Shown here piece after piece: positions 63,501-64,000 of a stretch of 64,000 nt of DNA. This DNA comes from Azolla caroliniana. Lineage: Eukaryota; Polypodiophyta. A program made the translations under genes and the position numbers. Within the stretch, counting starts at the first letter, position 1; every line of letters begins with the position of its first letter. Location of the stretch: positions 1,860,001 through 1,924,000 of the forward strand of contig JBHGNT010000005.1 of the NCBI GenBank assembly GCA_043228905.1. The letters run 5' to 3'. The notes beneath the pieces are model-generated. The model was not told the origin of the DNA. It saw only the letters and a program-made list of their open reading frames with translations, and made no database searches.

Positions 63501-64000
63501 GAGTAGAGACTCACGTGCAATCAGCATTCAATGCTGAACAGTCAAATCTAATCATGATGAGGAATGGTATTCATTCTGTATTATCAAGCTCATGAGCTTA
63601 TTGGATGATCCAATGACCCCCAATTGTTCGTTTTGCGATCAAAATTCATTGGCATAATACCATACAGGCAAATGATCACTATGAAAGGCAATAAGGAGCA
63701 AAAACATGAATCGAAAAGCTCAAATTTTTTATTGCATATTCATGAACTTGGTGAAAAAACAATCACATTCGGAGACGACGGATTTCAATCTTGGAGTAAA
63801 TTACGTCAAGGTCTGATTGCAGGAGCACTTTCCTTCCTAATTGTCAAATCAACAGTCACAATAATTGAATTTGATGAGCCAGAAGAGAAGCTCTTCAATT
63901 CCACAAAGGTTAAATAATGGAGGAAAGTATGAAGGAAGCAATATTGTTAAGCATTGACAATTGTTGTCCGCACTCCAAAACATATTCTGTATTTACCGTC
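60549..64000. other. Intergenic right end of window
   Basis: Upstream region of the glyoxal oxidase gene, then AT-rich DNA. A 34-bp tandem pair (AGGATACAACACTATCTTCT at 62396 and 62430) is the only clear repeat. A small open frame lies at 63672-63917. Nothing else could be supported. Confidence 0.5.
63672..63917 (+). CDS. Small hypothetical ORF
   Basis: 81 codons from ATG: a hydrophilic start (MITMKGNKEQKHESKSS), a central FGDDGFQSWSKLRQG, then a moderately hydrophobic stretch (LIAGALSFLIVKSTVTII) and an acidic tail. An acceptor-like CATACAG lies just before it (63663-63669), so it could equally be an exon of a gene running off to the left or an old fragment. I recognise no family. Confidence 0.2.
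   Translation: MITMKGNKEQKHESKSSNFLLHIHELGEKTITFGDDGFQSWSKLRQGLIAGALSFLIVKSTVTIIEFDEPEEKLFNSTKVK

Overview
This window is nuclear DNA from a land plant. The genes are split by GT-AG introns and have plant-type products: Golgi alpha-mannosidase II, zeaxanthin epoxidase, a nuclear-encoded group II intron maturase, a PLS-class PPR protein, a tetraspanin, a copper-radical oxidase and a mitochondrial Hsp70. The intergenic DNA is AT-rich and full of microsatellites. The PPR repeats carry phrases such as LKACGDV..AKGDEIHGEVVKRG, a style I associate with large fern PPR families. I therefore lean towards a fern or another seed-free vascular plant, but this is inference.

Layout from left to right. Golgi alpha-mannosidase II lies at 1035-6366 (-, 4 exons). 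A spacer with three 82-bp tandem repeats follows. The intronless maturase is at 8359-10428 (-), with a telo-box run just upstream. A gene-poor stretch leads to a 6-exon gene at 14718-19368 (-) for a nuclear, coiled-coil, PEHE-like protein; its transcript may begin near 22 kb. A 259-bp Mutator-like MITE with a 10-bp target duplication sits at 23674-23932. dCMP deaminase is at 25479-29087 (+, 10 exons), with paired E2F motifs upstream and a 0.5-kb foldback in intron 8. It converges on zeaxanthin epoxidase at 29843-35041 (-, 16 exons), which has a G-box/ABRE cluster upstream. The PPR gene at 37276-40029 (-) and mitochondrial HSP70 at 41470-44553 (+) are divergent. A tetraspanin lies at 47718-49139 (-), a TMEM87-like seven-pass protein at 52444-55162 (+) and a glyoxal-oxidase-like enzyme at 56494-60548 (-). 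The last 3.4 kb holds only one doubtful small ORF.

The genes do not form a pathway; this is an ordinary mixed plant neighbourhood. There are thematic links. Maturase, PPR and mtHSP70 are organelle proteins, and two of these have telo-boxes close upstream. dCMP deaminase supplies dUMP for DNA synthesis and has S-phase (E2F) motifs. Zeaxanthin epoxidase feeds abscisic acid synthesis and has ABA/light-type elements.

For nine of the ten genes (all but the intronless PPR and maturase, where it does not apply, every multi-exon gene was tested) exon borders were read by eye from GT/AG signals and reading-phase agreement. The multi-exon models close in frame. Transcription starts and ends cannot be seen. 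No tRNA, rRNA or CRISPR array was recognised.
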